A stretch of DNA of 64,000 nucleotides from Chitinophaga sp. XS-30 (GTDB lineage: Bacteria; Bacteroidota; Bacteroidia; Chitinophagales; Chitinophagaceae), in assembly GCF_008086345.1 (NCBI RefSeq), contig NZ_CP043006.1:406032-470031 (forward strand). Direction: 5' to 3'. How positions within the stretch are numbered: position 1 is the stretch's first letter; every line of letters starts with the position of its first letter. Of this stretch, positions 1-8,498 are shown one piece after another. The notes beneath the pieces are model-generated. The model had not been told where the DNA came from and did no database searches. It worked only from the letters and a program-made list of their open reading frames with translations. The position numbers and the translations under genes are program-made.

Positions 1-2
1 TG

Positions 3-539
3 CTGCCCCTTGTTGGCATCTACAAAGCCGAACTGATCCCGCACATCGGGGACCGTTTTGCCAAAGCCAACCTGGAGGCCGATGTGCCGTTCGGTTTTGG
101 CGAAATGGCCTACGGCCTCATCTATACCATCCTGGTGATCGTGTCCTGCGTATTGCTGTTTAACCGGAAAGTGAAACAGGGGCTGCTCTGCCTGTTCATC
201 AGCACCATCATCATGATACAGGTGACGGTACTGCACTTTGTACCGAAAGTAGAGCGCTTCTCCCAGGGCGCCGCCATCGATTATTTCAAATCCTTTGTGG
301 GAAAGGATGTGTATGTGCGGCCGCTCAGCTACAAGAGCTATGCCTATATGTACTACACGCGGAAGCTGCCGCCTGCCAATAAAAATTACTACGATGATAA
401 ATGGCTGCTGGAAGGGCCGGTAGACAAACCCACCTACTTCATCTGCCGGATTACGGACAGCGATCCCTGGAGGGCGCACCCCAACCTGGAGGTGATCGGG
501 GAAAAGAACGGGTTTGTGTTTCTGAAGCGGAAAGATTAG
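3..539 (+). CDS. C-terminus of a membrane glycosyltransferase-like protein (5' truncated)
   Basis: The frame is open from the window edge, so the true start lies upstream. About 178 codons remain. They include two hydrophobic segments (around ALIYTILVIVSCVLLF and LLCLFISTIIMIQV), then a soluble tail of about 100 residues rich in Tyr and ending in FVFLKRKD. A multi-helix membrane part followed by a small extracytoplasmic tail is the usual ending of family-39/ArnT-like dolichyl-phosphate-mannose-type glycosyltransferases of Bacteroidota. The family assignment is inference, because the catalytic N-terminal loop is outside the window. No terminator was seen before the repeat upstream of the next gene. 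Confidence 0.6.
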   Translation: MPLVGIYKAELIPHIGDRFAKANLEADVPFGFGEMAYGLIYTILVIVSCVLLFNRKVKQGLLCLFISTIIMIQVTVLHFVPKVERFSQGAAIDYFKSFVGKDVYVRPLSYKSYAYMYYTRKLPPANKNYYDDKWLLEGPVDKPTYFICRITDSDPWRAHPNLEVIGEKNGFVFLKRKD

Positions 540-572
540 GGCCTGCCGGCAGGAGTAATGATTGGGCTTTTT

Positions 573-636
573 TGTAAAATTGTACAGCCCGGTGAGCAAT
601 TTTCTGTAAAATTGTACAGTATGATAGGCAATTTTA
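573..636. repeat. Two-copy 32-bp tandem repeat in the leader of the AAA ATPase gene
   Basis: Copies at 573-604 and 605-636 both begin TGTAAAATTGTACAG and both carry GCAATTTT 23 bases after their first base. They differ mainly in the 8 bases between. An inverted version of the first word, TGTACAATTTTTAG, lies at 657-670. Each word is a near palindrome around TGTA..TACA. The period is about three helical turns and the array ends 60 bp before the gene, which suits a protein-binding operator. No binding protein can be named from the sequence. Confidence 0.6.
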
Positions 637-696
637 TTGATTTTTGCTGTTCTGAATGTACAATTTTTAGTATTTTTGCCTATCAGACTATCATAT

Positions 697-1893
697 ATGG
701 AAAATATAGCATCCAAATCGAACCTCCTCATACAAGGTCAAAACCTTGGATTTATCCGTTCACTGGCTGCGAAGATCGACTGGAAGGATCGACTGATAGG
801 CATTTTGGGCGCACGGGGAACAGGTAAGACGACCTTGTTGCTGCAACATATAAAACAGCATTACGGAATAGGCGGGAAAGCCATATACCTGACGCTTGAT
901 GATATTTACTTTACGGAGCACAAACTGGTGGACTTTGCTGAACAATTCCGTCTGCAGGGTGGCGAAATACTGTTTCTCGATGAAGTGCACAAATACCCCA
1001 ACTGGGCAACAGAAATCAAGAATCTGTACGATTTTTATTCGGATTTACGGATCGTTTTTACCGGTTCTTCCGTCACAGACCTCCTCCGCCAGAATGCCGA
1101 CCTGAGCCGGAGAGTTGTGCAGTATGAACTTACGGGGTTGTCCTACCGGGAGTTCCTGGAGGTCTCGGGAGTGGTCAGTATTCCCCCCCTTTCATTGCAG
1201 GACATCATTGACCAGCATGTTCATATCGCGAATGACCTAAGCACAAAGTTCAAACCACTCCAATACTTCAATGACTATCTGCAATACGGGTACTATCCAT
1301 TTTTCCTGGAAAACAAACGTACTTATTTCATTCGCCTGGAGCAGGTCGTAAAGCTGATCATAGAAAACGACCTGCAGTTTATCGATGGCTTCGACTCTCA
1401 TAACACCAGGAAGATATATCAATTACTATATATCCTTGCCACCAACGTTCCATTCAAACCCAATGTCTCCAAACTGAGTGAAAAAACGGGAATGCACAGG
1501 ACTACCCTTTTGCAGTATATGCACTATCTGGATAAAGCCAGGCTCATCAATACATTGACGGCAGCAGGCAAAAGTATAAGCACGTTGCAAAAGCCGGACA
1601 AGATCTTCCTGGAAAATACCAACCTCCATCATATGTTCTCACAGGAAAAGGCGGATAAAGGCGCACTGAGAGAATCATTCTTTTTGAATCAGCTCTGCAA
1701 CGCTGGTCATGAAGCAGCCCTTCCCTTAAGCGGAGACTTTATGGTTGACGGGAAATATACGTTTGAGATCGGAGGGAAAGGGAAAGGAGGGAATCAGATT
1801 AAGGATATTCCTGATTCATGGATAGCTGCAGATGAAATAGAAACAGGAGCATGGAATAAGATTCCTTTGTGGCTCTTCGGATTCCTCTATTAG
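697..1893 (+). CDS. AAA-family ATP-binding protein with DUF4143-like C-terminus
   Basis: Predicted cytoplasmic ATPase of the AAA_14/DUF4143 type, about 398 residues. Walker A is GARGTGKT (residues 38-45), Walker B ILFLDEVH (91-98), followed by a sensor-1-like FTGSS near 122. A winged-helix-like stretch sits near 245-300 (KLSEKTGMHRTTLLQYMHYL). The C-terminal part has the FEIGGKGKGG pattern seen where these proteins carry a nuclease-like fold. The ATG at 697 was chosen because the family starts shortly before the P-loop; the frame is open further upstream but runs through the repeat array. Members are widespread, often laterally acquired and without an assigned substrate. The gene is more AT-rich than its neighbours and stands alone, consistent with transfer. 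Confidence 0.8.
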   Translation: MENIASKSNLLIQGQNLGFIRSLAAKIDWKDRLIGILGARGTGKTTLLLQHIKQHYGIGGKAIYLTLDDIYFTEHKLVDFAEQFRLQGGEILFLDEVHKYPNWATEIKNLYDFYSDLRIVFTGSSVTDLLRQNADLSRRVVQYELTGLSYREFLEVSGVVSIPPLSLQDIIDQHVHIANDLSTKFKPLQYFNDYLQYGYYPFFLENKRTYFIRLEQVVKLIIENDLQFIDGFDSHNTRKIYQLLYILATNVPFKPNVSKLSEKTGMHRTTLLQYMHYLDKARLINTLTAAGKSISTLQKPDKIFLENTNLHHMFSQEKADKGALRESFFLNQLCNAGHEAALPLSGDFMVDGKYTFEIGGKGKGGNQIKDIPDSWIAADEIETGAWNKIPLWLFGFLY

Positions 1894-1984
1894 CCTTCTA
1901 TCTATTGCTCCTGCACCGATACGTGACCCGGAAGCAGGCTTAAACCACCCGCCCCCAGGCCCTTTGCTTATTTCCTGCAATTCG

Positions 1985-2710
1985 TTATTTCTTCATCGCC
2001 GCGTCGTACCGCTTCTCCACTTCTTTCCAGTTCACAACATCCCAGAAAGCTGCGATATAATCGGGGCGTTTATTCTGGTGCTTCAGGTAATAGGCATGTT
2101 CCCATACATCCAGTCCGAGGATGGGTGTGCCGGTTTCCTTCACCAGGCCTTTCATGAGGGGATTATCCTGGTTGGGGGTGGAGGTCACCGCCAGCTTTTT
2201 ATCTTTTCCAACGATGAGCCATGCCCAGCCTGAGCCGAATACGCCTTTGGCGGCATCGCTGAACTTTGTCCGGAAGGCATCCATGGAGCCAAAGGCGCCA
2301 TTGATGGCAGCGGACAGCTTTGCCGAAGGTGTTGTTTTTTCCGGCGAAAGAATGGTCCAGAACAGGCTGTGATTGTAGTGCCCCCCACCGTTATTGCGGA
2401 TGGCGGTTTCTTTGGCGCTTACTTTCGCCAGAATGTCTTCGAGGCCCAGGGAAGCGAGAACGGTGCCGTTAAGCGCGGCGTTCAGGTTCTTTACATAGCC
2501 TGCATGGTGCTTGTCGTGGTGGATCTCCATCGTCATCTTGTCGATATGAGGCTCCAGCGCACCGGTTGCGTATGGCAATTCGGGCAGCGTAAACGGTGCT
2601 TTGGCATCAGCCAGGGTTTCCGGACCCTCTGCAGCAAACAACCCTTTCGGGTTTGCCAGGGCAGCCACGCCGGCAAGGCCGGCTACCTTGAGGAATTCTC
2701 TTTTATGCAT
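1985..2710 (-). CDS. sodA: Exported Mn/Fe superoxide dismutase
   Basis: Converts superoxide to oxygen and hydrogen peroxide. The 241-residue protein has the full family core: EIHHDKHH with metal ligand H64, [10 protein letters not shown] with H114, and DVWEHAYY with D201 and H205. The NQDNPLM segment and the glycine before HYNHS are more typical of Mn than Fe enzymes; this is an inference. Unlike cytoplasmic SODs it begins with a signal-like segment ([17 protein letters not shown], then a possible cleavage after LFA), so it is probably periplasmic or surface-exposed. A KR pair precedes the hydrophobic stretch, not a twin arginine. It is a single-gene unit, with a promoter-like sequence at 2735-2742. 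Confidence 0.93.
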   Translation of the reverse strand: MHKREFLKVAGLAGVAALANPKGLFAAEGPETLADAKAPFTLPELPYATGALEPHIDKMTMEIHHDKHHAGYVKNLNAALNGTVLASLGLEDILAKVSAKETAIRNNGGGHYNHSLFWTILSPEKTTPSAKLSAAINGAFGSMDAFRTKFSDAAKGVFGSGWAWLIVGKDKKLAVTSTPNQDNPLMKGLVKETGTPILGLDVWEHAYYLKHQNKRPDYIAAFWDVVNWKEVEKRYDAAMKK

Positions 2711-2734
2711 ATGTCAGCTATTTTTTATTCTGTA

Positions 2735-2742
2735 CAAAGCTA
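2735..2742 (-). promoter_or_regulatory. Candidate -7 element of the superoxide dismutase gene
   Basis: On the minus strand the sequence reads TAGCTTTG, an exact match to the Bacteroidota -7 consensus TAnnTTTG. About 21 bases upstream is TTGG, an imperfect -33 element. The spacing to the ATG (about 25 bases) leaves a short leader. Consensus match only. Confidence 0.5.
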
Positions 2743-3369
2743 TACGTTTAAGCAAATTTTACACCAACAATTCCCGACCGTTACCTGGTTTTTGAATTTT
2801 GATCAAAATAAAGCCGAATATTATCGTTTAATTTGAAATTAATTGGTATTTTACCTTTATATTCATGTGTTGTTGTCGTATTTAATCATTTTTGAAAGAT
2901 GAAGTTATTTATCCCTGGCTGCAGGCCTGGCCCTGCTCCGGTCAGCATGGCTCCGGATGGTGCCCTGTACCATCTTCACCGGCATCCGCCGGTACCCGTC
3001 CATCCCCGGTATATACATGCTGAATTTGTCTTACCTGCAAACTGCTGTTTTGCCCGCTTCGCCTGATAGAGGAGAAGCAGGAATTGAGAATATCACACTA
3101 TAGATAATAACAGAGCTGTCTGTACGCCCCTGCCTTTCCGATGCATCCGGAGAGGTTTGGCTTTTACTATATGCTGCGAACTGACAGACACAGGTTTTAA
3201 GATAGCTTCATCGCTTTTGATTATGATTTAATTTTGATGCACTGGACAAATGGGTTTTGGGCAGAAGTGACCTATACTTTGCTCCAATTTGGCAATAACC
3301 ATCAATACATTGATCAGACACCAGGCAGGCATAAATTTATTCACCCAATAAATCAAGTCCGGAAGCAGC
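2743..3369. other. Intergenic region with a possible decayed small gene
   Basis: The first part is AT-rich and carries a plus-strand TACCTTTA promoter-like word near 2855. It leads to an ATG at 2899 after TTTTGAAAG. The reading frame from that ATG gives a 55-residue product of poor composition. A neighbouring frame reads AAGLALLRSAW like a signal peptide and stays open to 3102, so this may be a frameshifted small exported protein. From about 3103 to 3369 no coding signal was found. That part probably holds the promoter of the following operon; TATACTTTG at about 3271-3280 is one candidate. Confidence 0.3.
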
Positions 3370-4470
3370 ATGATGATTCAGGAACGCGTACAAAAGACAA
3401 GACAAGAGCCGTTGACCTATTCGCCCGTTTTTTTCCGTGCGTCCGGGTCCGGAGAGAAAGCAGCCCTGCTGCAATTGCTGCAGGAGAACCCACAGATCAA
3501 AGTTTATGATGAGCTGTATGGGCAGCTGAAAGAGCTCATCAGGAGCCAGCACCCGGCGCGCATGCTTTCTGTGGCAGAATCCGAAGCCGCCATTACCGCC
3601 CATCTCGCGGGAAACTCACTGGAAGATTATGGCGTATGGGTGTACTACCCATGGTCAGAAAAGATCGTTCACCTGCTGGATGAAGAGGAATTTGTTGCGA
3701 TGCGCACTTCCCGCAATATTTATAAGATCAGGACGGAGGAAAGGGATCTGCTGATCCGGAAAAAGATCGGGGTAATAGGCCTGTCCGTGGGGCAGACCAT
3801 TGCGCTCACCCTTGCCATGGAGCGTATCGGCGGGGAACTGCGCCTCGCGGATTTCGACGACCTGGAACTCTCCAATATGAACCGCATCCGTACCAGCGTC
3901 CATAACCTCGGTACCCCCAAAGTGATCTCTGCCGCGCGGGAGATCGCGGAACTGGACCCCTTTATTAAAGTGAAGTGTTATACGGATGGCGCAACGGAAG
4001 ACAATATCATGGATTTCCTTACCGGAGGCGGTCAGCTGGACCTGCTGGTGGAGGAATGCGACAGCCTCAATGTAAAAATATTAAGCCGCATCAAGGCAAA
4101 AGCCCTGCGTATGCCCGTGGTCATGGAAATGAACGACCGGGGTATGCTGGACATCGAACGTTATGACCTCGAACCGGATTACCCCATGATGCATGGCCTC
4201 ATTCCCGATATGGATATGGAAACGCTCAGCAACCTCACTACCGAGCAGAAAGTGCCCATCCTCGGGCCGATGGTGGGCGGCGAGGCGATGAGCGAAAGGA
4301 TGAAATACTCCCTGACGCAGATCGGGAAAACCATTACCGCATGGCCTCAACTGGCATCCTCCGTGATGCTGGGCGGCGGAATGGTGGCGGATACCTGCCG
4401 CCGCATACTGCTGGATGAACTGAAGGTCTCCGGCAGGTTCTATGTAGATTTTGAGCAACTCATCAAATAG
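3370..4470 (+). CDS. ThiF/E1-like adenylating enzyme with N-terminal extension
   Basis: Predicted cytoplasmic enzyme of the ThiF/MoeB/E1 superfamily, which adenylates carboxyl groups, often C-termini of ubiquitin-like proteins. After an N-terminal extension of about 130 residues comes the Rossmann nucleotide loop IGVIGLSVGQ (133-142). Then come ADFDDLELSNMNRIR (160-174), with the Asp and N-x-N-R residues used in ATP binding, and GTPKV with K184. The zinc CxxC pairs of MoeB/ThiF are absent; C203 and C230 are candidates for a reactive cysteine. The overall form resembles mycobacterial Rv1355c-type proteins (recalled, not searched). It is the first gene of a five-gene unit, 27 bases before the transferase gene. 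The substrate is unknown and no ubiquitin-like partner is encoded nearby. Confidence 0.82.
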   Translation: MMIQERVQKTRQEPLTYSPVFFRASGSGEKAALLQLLQENPQIKVYDELYGQLKELIRSQHPARMLSVAESEAAITAHLAGNSLEDYGVWVYYPWSEKIVHLLDEEEFVAMRTSRNIYKIRTEERDLLIRKKIGVIGLSVGQTIALTLAMERIGGELRLADFDDLELSNMNRIRTSVHNLGTPKVISAAREIAELDPFIKVKCYTDGATEDNIMDFLTGGGQLDLLVEECDSLNVKILSRIKAKALRMPVVMEMNDRGMLDIERYDLEPDYPMMHGLIPDMDMETLSNLTTEQKVPILGPMVGGEAMSERMKYSLTQIGKTITAWPQLASSVMLGGGMVADTCRRILLDELKVSGRFYVDFEQLIK

Positions 4471-4497
4471 CGCCCAGTAAACTAAAAGAGCAAACCA

Positions 4498-5196
4498 ATG
4501 AGTGATTTGATCAAGGTAAGGGCCTTTATTGCTCCGGAAGACCCGGAGGCTTGCATGCGGTTCTATGAGGGCCACAGCAAACTGTTGGAGATACATTTCG
4601 GTATTGCCAAGATCACTTCGGGGAATGTGGACTGGATCAACCACAAGAACACGATCGTGATCATCGTGGAAGATGAGACAGGTACCAAGACCTACGGCGG
4701 CGCCCGGGTACAGCTGGCAGACGGCGTGATTCCCCTGCCTATAGAAACGGCGATCGGCAAATATGATCCGAAGATCTATACCGATGTGCGCCCGGGAAGC
4801 GCCGAGATCTGCGGGATGTGGAACTCAAAGGAGGTGGCCGGCATGGGCATCGGCAGCCTGATCCTGTGCCGGGTAGCCGTAGCGCTGATGAGCCAGCTGC
4901 CGATAGACCAGGTACACGTACTTTGCGCTCCCATCACCACCCGGATGGGCAAACGCGTAGGCGCTGTGATAGATACCTCGCTGGGAAATGAAGGCATCTT
5001 TTACTATCCGAAAGACGACTTCATTGCCACGGCCATGATCATTAAAGATGTAGATGTGCTTAGCAGTGCAGAGGCCCGGGAAAGGGAGCTGATGTTCGAG
5101 CTCCGGAAAAATTTCAATCAGCTCCGGACGGAAACGGGGCCGAAAGGAAATTTTGAAGTATATTACCAGTTGAGCTTGCCGGGATGGGAAAAATAA
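4498..5196 (+). CDS. GNAT-fold acyltransferase, LuxI/autoinducer-synthase-like
   Basis: A 232-residue predicted acyltransferase. The acyl-CoA/acyl-ACP pyrophosphate-binding turn of GNAT enzymes is visible as VAGMGIGSLIL (residues 113-123). Upstream, YGGARVQ (R70) and SAEICGMW (E103) occupy the places of the conserved GG-x-R and E-x-x-R motifs of LuxI acyl-homoserine-lactone synthases. The second Arg is replaced by Met or Gly, and the N-terminal Arg/Phe/Trp pattern is weak, so a true AHL synthase is not claimed. It follows the E1-like gene at short distance and ends at the start of the sensor-kinase gene, so the four are probably co-expressed. The product could be an acyl-amino acid or a modified peptide; this is inference. 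Confidence 0.72.
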   Translation: MSDLIKVRAFIAPEDPEACMRFYEGHSKLLEIHFGIAKITSGNVDWINHKNTIVIIVEDETGTKTYGGARVQLADGVIPLPIETAIGKYDPKIYTDVRPGSAEICGMWNSKEVAGMGIGSLILCRVAVALMSQLPIDQVHVLCAPITTRMGKRVGAVIDTSLGNEGIFYYPKDDFIATAMIIKDVDVLSSAEARERELMFELRKNFNQLRTETGPKGNFEVYYQLSLPGWEK

Positions 5197-5225
5197 AAAA
5201 CGCTAAATTACACCGAAGATTAAAA

Positions 5226-7388
5226 ATGCCGGTACGTTTCATCCTGTTATTGCTCATTTCACTCTTCTGGCGCAGCGCAGCCAGCGCGTCGGAACCTGTC
5301 GTATTTGCAGACAGGGACCGGCTGATGCAGATCGGGGAATATATGGAGCTGTACACGGACAAGACCAACAGCCTTACCTTGGAACAGGTGGCCGGCCTGG
5401 CGTTCTCCCCCTCCACCCAGAAAGTACCGAACCTGCAGATATCCCCCAATACCCACTGGGCCCGCTTCTCCATCACCAATACCTCGGATGTGACGAAGCT
5501 GCTGCTGGAAGTGGAATACCCGATCATCGATGATATCACCTTATTCGAGATCCTGCCCGGCGGCGGACATAAGGCCACGAGGCTCGGCGAATTCCAGTCC
5601 TACTACAAAAGACCTTACGACCATCAGAACTATATCTTTCCGCTGGCCATCCCCAAAGGAGAAACCCGCTCCTTCTACCTGAAGATAAGGGCCGGGGAGC
5701 AGTTGCAGCTGCCCGTTTATCTGGGATCGGAAAACAGGCTGAACGCAAAGAATACCGAACGTAATTTCATCATGGGCCTGTATATCGGCATCATTCTCGT
5801 GATGGCGCTGTACAACCTGTTCATTTTTATTACGATACGGGACTGGAGTTACCTGATCTACGTCAGCTATATCATTTGCGTAGGGCTCACACAGGCCTCG
5901 CAGCAGGGCTACACCTTCCGCTTCCTCTGGCCGGAAAATACCTGGCTGGCCATGCACGATACCGTGCTGATACCGATACTGAACGGCATCACGGCGGCGC
6001 TGTTCATATCGTCGTTCCTGCATGCCCGGGAAAAATACAAGCTGGGGTACCATATGCTCAACGCCGTGATCGTACTGTATCTGCTGAACCTCATTCCGAT
6101 GTTCATGGACCGGTACTTCGTTGCGCAGATCTGGGTGCAGCTGGTGGCGCTCAGCGGGTCTGTTATCGCCATCTTTGTGGGTGTGAAGGTGAGCAACAAA
6201 GGCTTTCTACCGGCCCGCTTTTTCCTCGTAGCATGGGGTATCTTCCTGTCCAGCGTCTGTATTTTCGTGTTGCGCAATTTCAATGTGCTGCCGTATAACG
6301 ACTTCACCTATTACGCCCTGCAGGTAGGCTCCGCGGCCGAGGTCACCCTGCTGTCCTTTGCCCTGGCCAACAAGATCAATATCTACCGGAAGGAAAAGGA
6401 GGAATCCCAGGCGCATGCCCTCCGGGTGTCGCAGGAGAACGAACAGCTGGTGCGCGAGCAGAACGCCATCCTGGAAGCCAAAGTGCAGGAACGTACAGAG
6501 GCCCTGCAAAGCAGCAACAAGGAGTTGAACAAAGCGCTCAGCGGGCTGAAAGAAGCCCAGACCCAATTGGTGGAGGCGGAAAAAATGGCTTCCCTCGGCC
6601 AGCTGACCGCAGGTATCGCCCACGAGATCAACAACCCCATCAACTTTGTAACGTCCAATATCAAACCGCTTAAACTGGATTTTGAAGACATCCGCAACCT
6701 GCTCCGCCGCTATGACACCCTCGGCCAGGGCGGGAATGTGCAGGAACAGCTGGCGGATATAGAACGATATAAACAGGAAATCGATATAGATTACGTTCAC
6801 AGCGAAATAGATACGCTCATCAAGGGCATTGAGGATGGCGCCAACCGTACGGCAGAGATCGTAAAGGGGCTGCGTACCTTCAGCCGGCTGGATGAGAGCG
6901 ATCTCAAGATCGTGGACATCCACGAAGGGCTGAATTCCACCATGGTACTATTGCGCAATACCACCCCGCAACATGTAAAGATCATCCGTGATTACGGTGA
7001 ACTGCCCAAGATCGAGTGTTATGCCGGCAAGCTCAACCAGGTATTCCTCAATATCCTGAACAACGCCCTGAATGCCATCAAAATGAAACCCGAACAAGGG
7101 GATGAGTCCATTACCATCACCACCCGCCAGGTGGATAACAAAACGGTGAGCATCAGCATTAAAGACAGCGGTATCGGTATGACGGAGAAGGTGAAAGAGA
7201 AGATATTCGAACCGTTCTTCACCACCAAGGACGTGGGAGAAGGTACGGGATTGGGGCTCTCCATCGTTTTCAGTATTATAGAAAAGCATCATGGAAAAGT
7301 AGTCGTTGAGTCGGCCCCGGGTAAAGGAGCGGAATTTATTATATATTTACCGCTCAATGTTCCTGGTGTTCAGAGTCATTCGTCCTAA
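5226..7388 (+). CDS. 7TMR-DISM sensor histidine kinase
   Basis: Membrane-bound sensor kinase of about 720 residues. A signal peptide (FILLLLISLFW) leads into a periplasmic 7TMR-DISMED2-type beta domain (about 25-170), then seven transmembrane helices (about 181-386) and a coiled coil (about 390-455). The HisKA domain has the phosphoacceptor in GIAHEINNP (H466). The ATPase domain shows the N box (NILNNALNAI), DSGIGM, FEPFFTTK and GTGLGLSI. DISMED domains are thought to bind carbohydrate-like or small ligands. An in-frame ATG at 5184 overlaps the transferase gene by 13 bases. 5226 is preferred because it gives a normal short signal-peptide n-region. It is followed after 12 bases by the REC-kinase, a likely partner. 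Confidence 0.9.
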   Translation: MPVRFILLLLISLFWRSAASASEPVVFADRDRLMQIGEYMELYTDKTNSLTLEQVAGLAFSPSTQKVPNLQISPNTHWARFSITNTSDVTKLLLEVEYPIIDDITLFEILPGGGHKATRLGEFQSYYKRPYDHQNYIFPLAIPKGETRSFYLKIRAGEQLQLPVYLGSENRLNAKNTERNFIMGLYIGIILVMALYNLFIFITIRDWSYLIYVSYIICVGLTQASQQGYTFRFLWPENTWLAMHDTVLIPILNGITAALFISSFLHAREKYKLGYHMLNAVIVLYLLNLIPMFMDRYFVAQIWVQLVALSGSVIAIFVGVKVSNKGFLPARFFLVAWGIFLSSVCIFVLRNFNVLPYNDFTYYALQVGSAAEVTLLSFALANKINIYRKEKEESQAHALRVSQENEQLVREQNAILEAKVQERTEALQSSNKELNKALSGLKEAQTQLVEAEKMASLGQLTAGIAHEINNPINFVTSNIKPLKLDFEDIRNLLRRYDTLGQGGNVQEQLADIERYKQEIDIDYVHSEIDTLIKGIEDGANRTAEIVKGLRTFSRLDESDLKIVDIHEGLNSTMVLLRNTTPQHVKIIRDYGELPKIECYAGKLNQVFLNILNNALNAIKMKPEQGDESITITTRQVDNKTVSISIKDSGIGMTEKVKEKIFEPFFTTKDVGEGTGLGLSIVFSIIEKHHGKVVVESAPGKGAEFIIYLPLNVPGVQSHSS

Positions 7389-7400
7389 CAATAAACCCTC

Positions 7401-8498
7401 ATGAAAAGCAACCGTATCAGGATACTGTACATCGATGATGAAGTACATAACCTCAATGCATTCCGTGCCAATTTCAGGCGGAGCTATGAGATATATACCG
7501 CCAATTCCGCAGCCGAAGGTATGCAGGTGCTCCGCGGCATAGAAGTCCATATCATTATTGCCGACCAGAAGATGCCCGGTACTACGGGAGTAGAGTTTTT
7601 TCACGAGATCAAGGACATACTGCCAGACCCCATCCGCATCCTGCTCACCGGTTATACGGATGTGGAAGATATCATTGACGCCATCAACAAAGGCCACATC
7701 TTCTCCTATATCAAGAAACCATGGGATGAGCATGAGCTGTTCAAAACCATCAATAACGCCTACGAGATCTATTCTGCGCGCAAACAGCTGAAAGAAAAGG
7801 TGCTGGAGCTGGAAAAAACGAATGATGAGCTGAACCGTTTCATTTACTCCACTTCACATGACCTCCGGGCACCCCTGATGAGCGTACAGGGCATCATCAA
7901 CCTGAGCCGGCTGGATAACAGCATGACGGACCCGCAGGGCTATATGAACATGGTGGAGGTCTGCATCACGCGGCTGGACAGCTTTATCCAGAAGATCATC
8001 GAATACTACCGCAACTCCCGGCTGGAACTGGAATATGAGAAGATCGATTTTGTAGCGCTGATAGATGACTGTATCGATACGTTCCGGCATCAGAATACGA
8101 TCATCAATTTCAATGTAAAGATCGACCAGCCTGTTCCGTTCAAGGGTGATTTTTTCAGAATAAGTGTTATTTTGAACAATCTGATATCCAATGCCGTTAA
8201 ATATCAGAAACCGGATGAGGAGTATCCGCAGGTGAACCTGTCTGTAAAAGTGGAGCCTCATAAGGCAACCATCCGTATTGAAGATAATGGTATCGGCATT
8301 CTGAGCGAACATCTGAGCAACATCTTTAAAATGTTCTTCCGCTCCAAGAACAACAACAAGCCGGGTAGCGGCATTGGTCTGTACATTGTGAAAGAAGCAC
8401 TGAGCAAGATCGGCGGTACCATTGGCGTAGATTCCCGTTACGGTGAAGGCACCCAATTTGAAATCTCTATTCCGAACCGAAATGAATTCGATACCTGA
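7401..8498 (+). CDS. Response-regulator/histidine kinase (REC-HisKA-HATPase)
   Basis: Soluble 365-residue protein without membrane segments. The REC domain (about 6-120) has acidic residues IDDE, phosphoacceptor D55 in IIIADQKMPG, LLTGY and the KKPW lysine. A short helix connects it to a HisKA domain with H153 in STSHDLRAP and an ATPase domain with NLISNAVKY, EDNGIGI and GSGIGLYI. This order suits a relay that accepts phosphate or a control signal from the upstream 7TM kinase and phosphorylates another protein. Its last codons overlap the next REC gene by 17 bases, which implies translational coupling. Confidence 0.9.
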   Translation: MKSNRIRILYIDDEVHNLNAFRANFRRSYEIYTANSAAEGMQVLRGIEVHIIIADQKMPGTTGVEFFHEIKDILPDPIRILLTGYTDVEDIIDAINKGHIFSYIKKPWDEHELFKTINNAYEIYSARKQLKEKVLELEKTNDELNRFIYSTSHDLRAPLMSVQGIINLSRLDNSMTDPQGYMNMVEVCITRLDSFIQKIIEYYRNSRLELEYEKIDFVALIDDCIDTFRHQNTIINFNVKIDQPVPFKGDFFRISVILNNLISNAVKYQKPDEEYPQVNLSVKVEPHKATIRIEDNGIGILSEHLSNIFKMFFRSKNNNKPGSGIGLYIVKEALSKIGGTIGVDSRYGEGTQFEISIPNRNEFDT

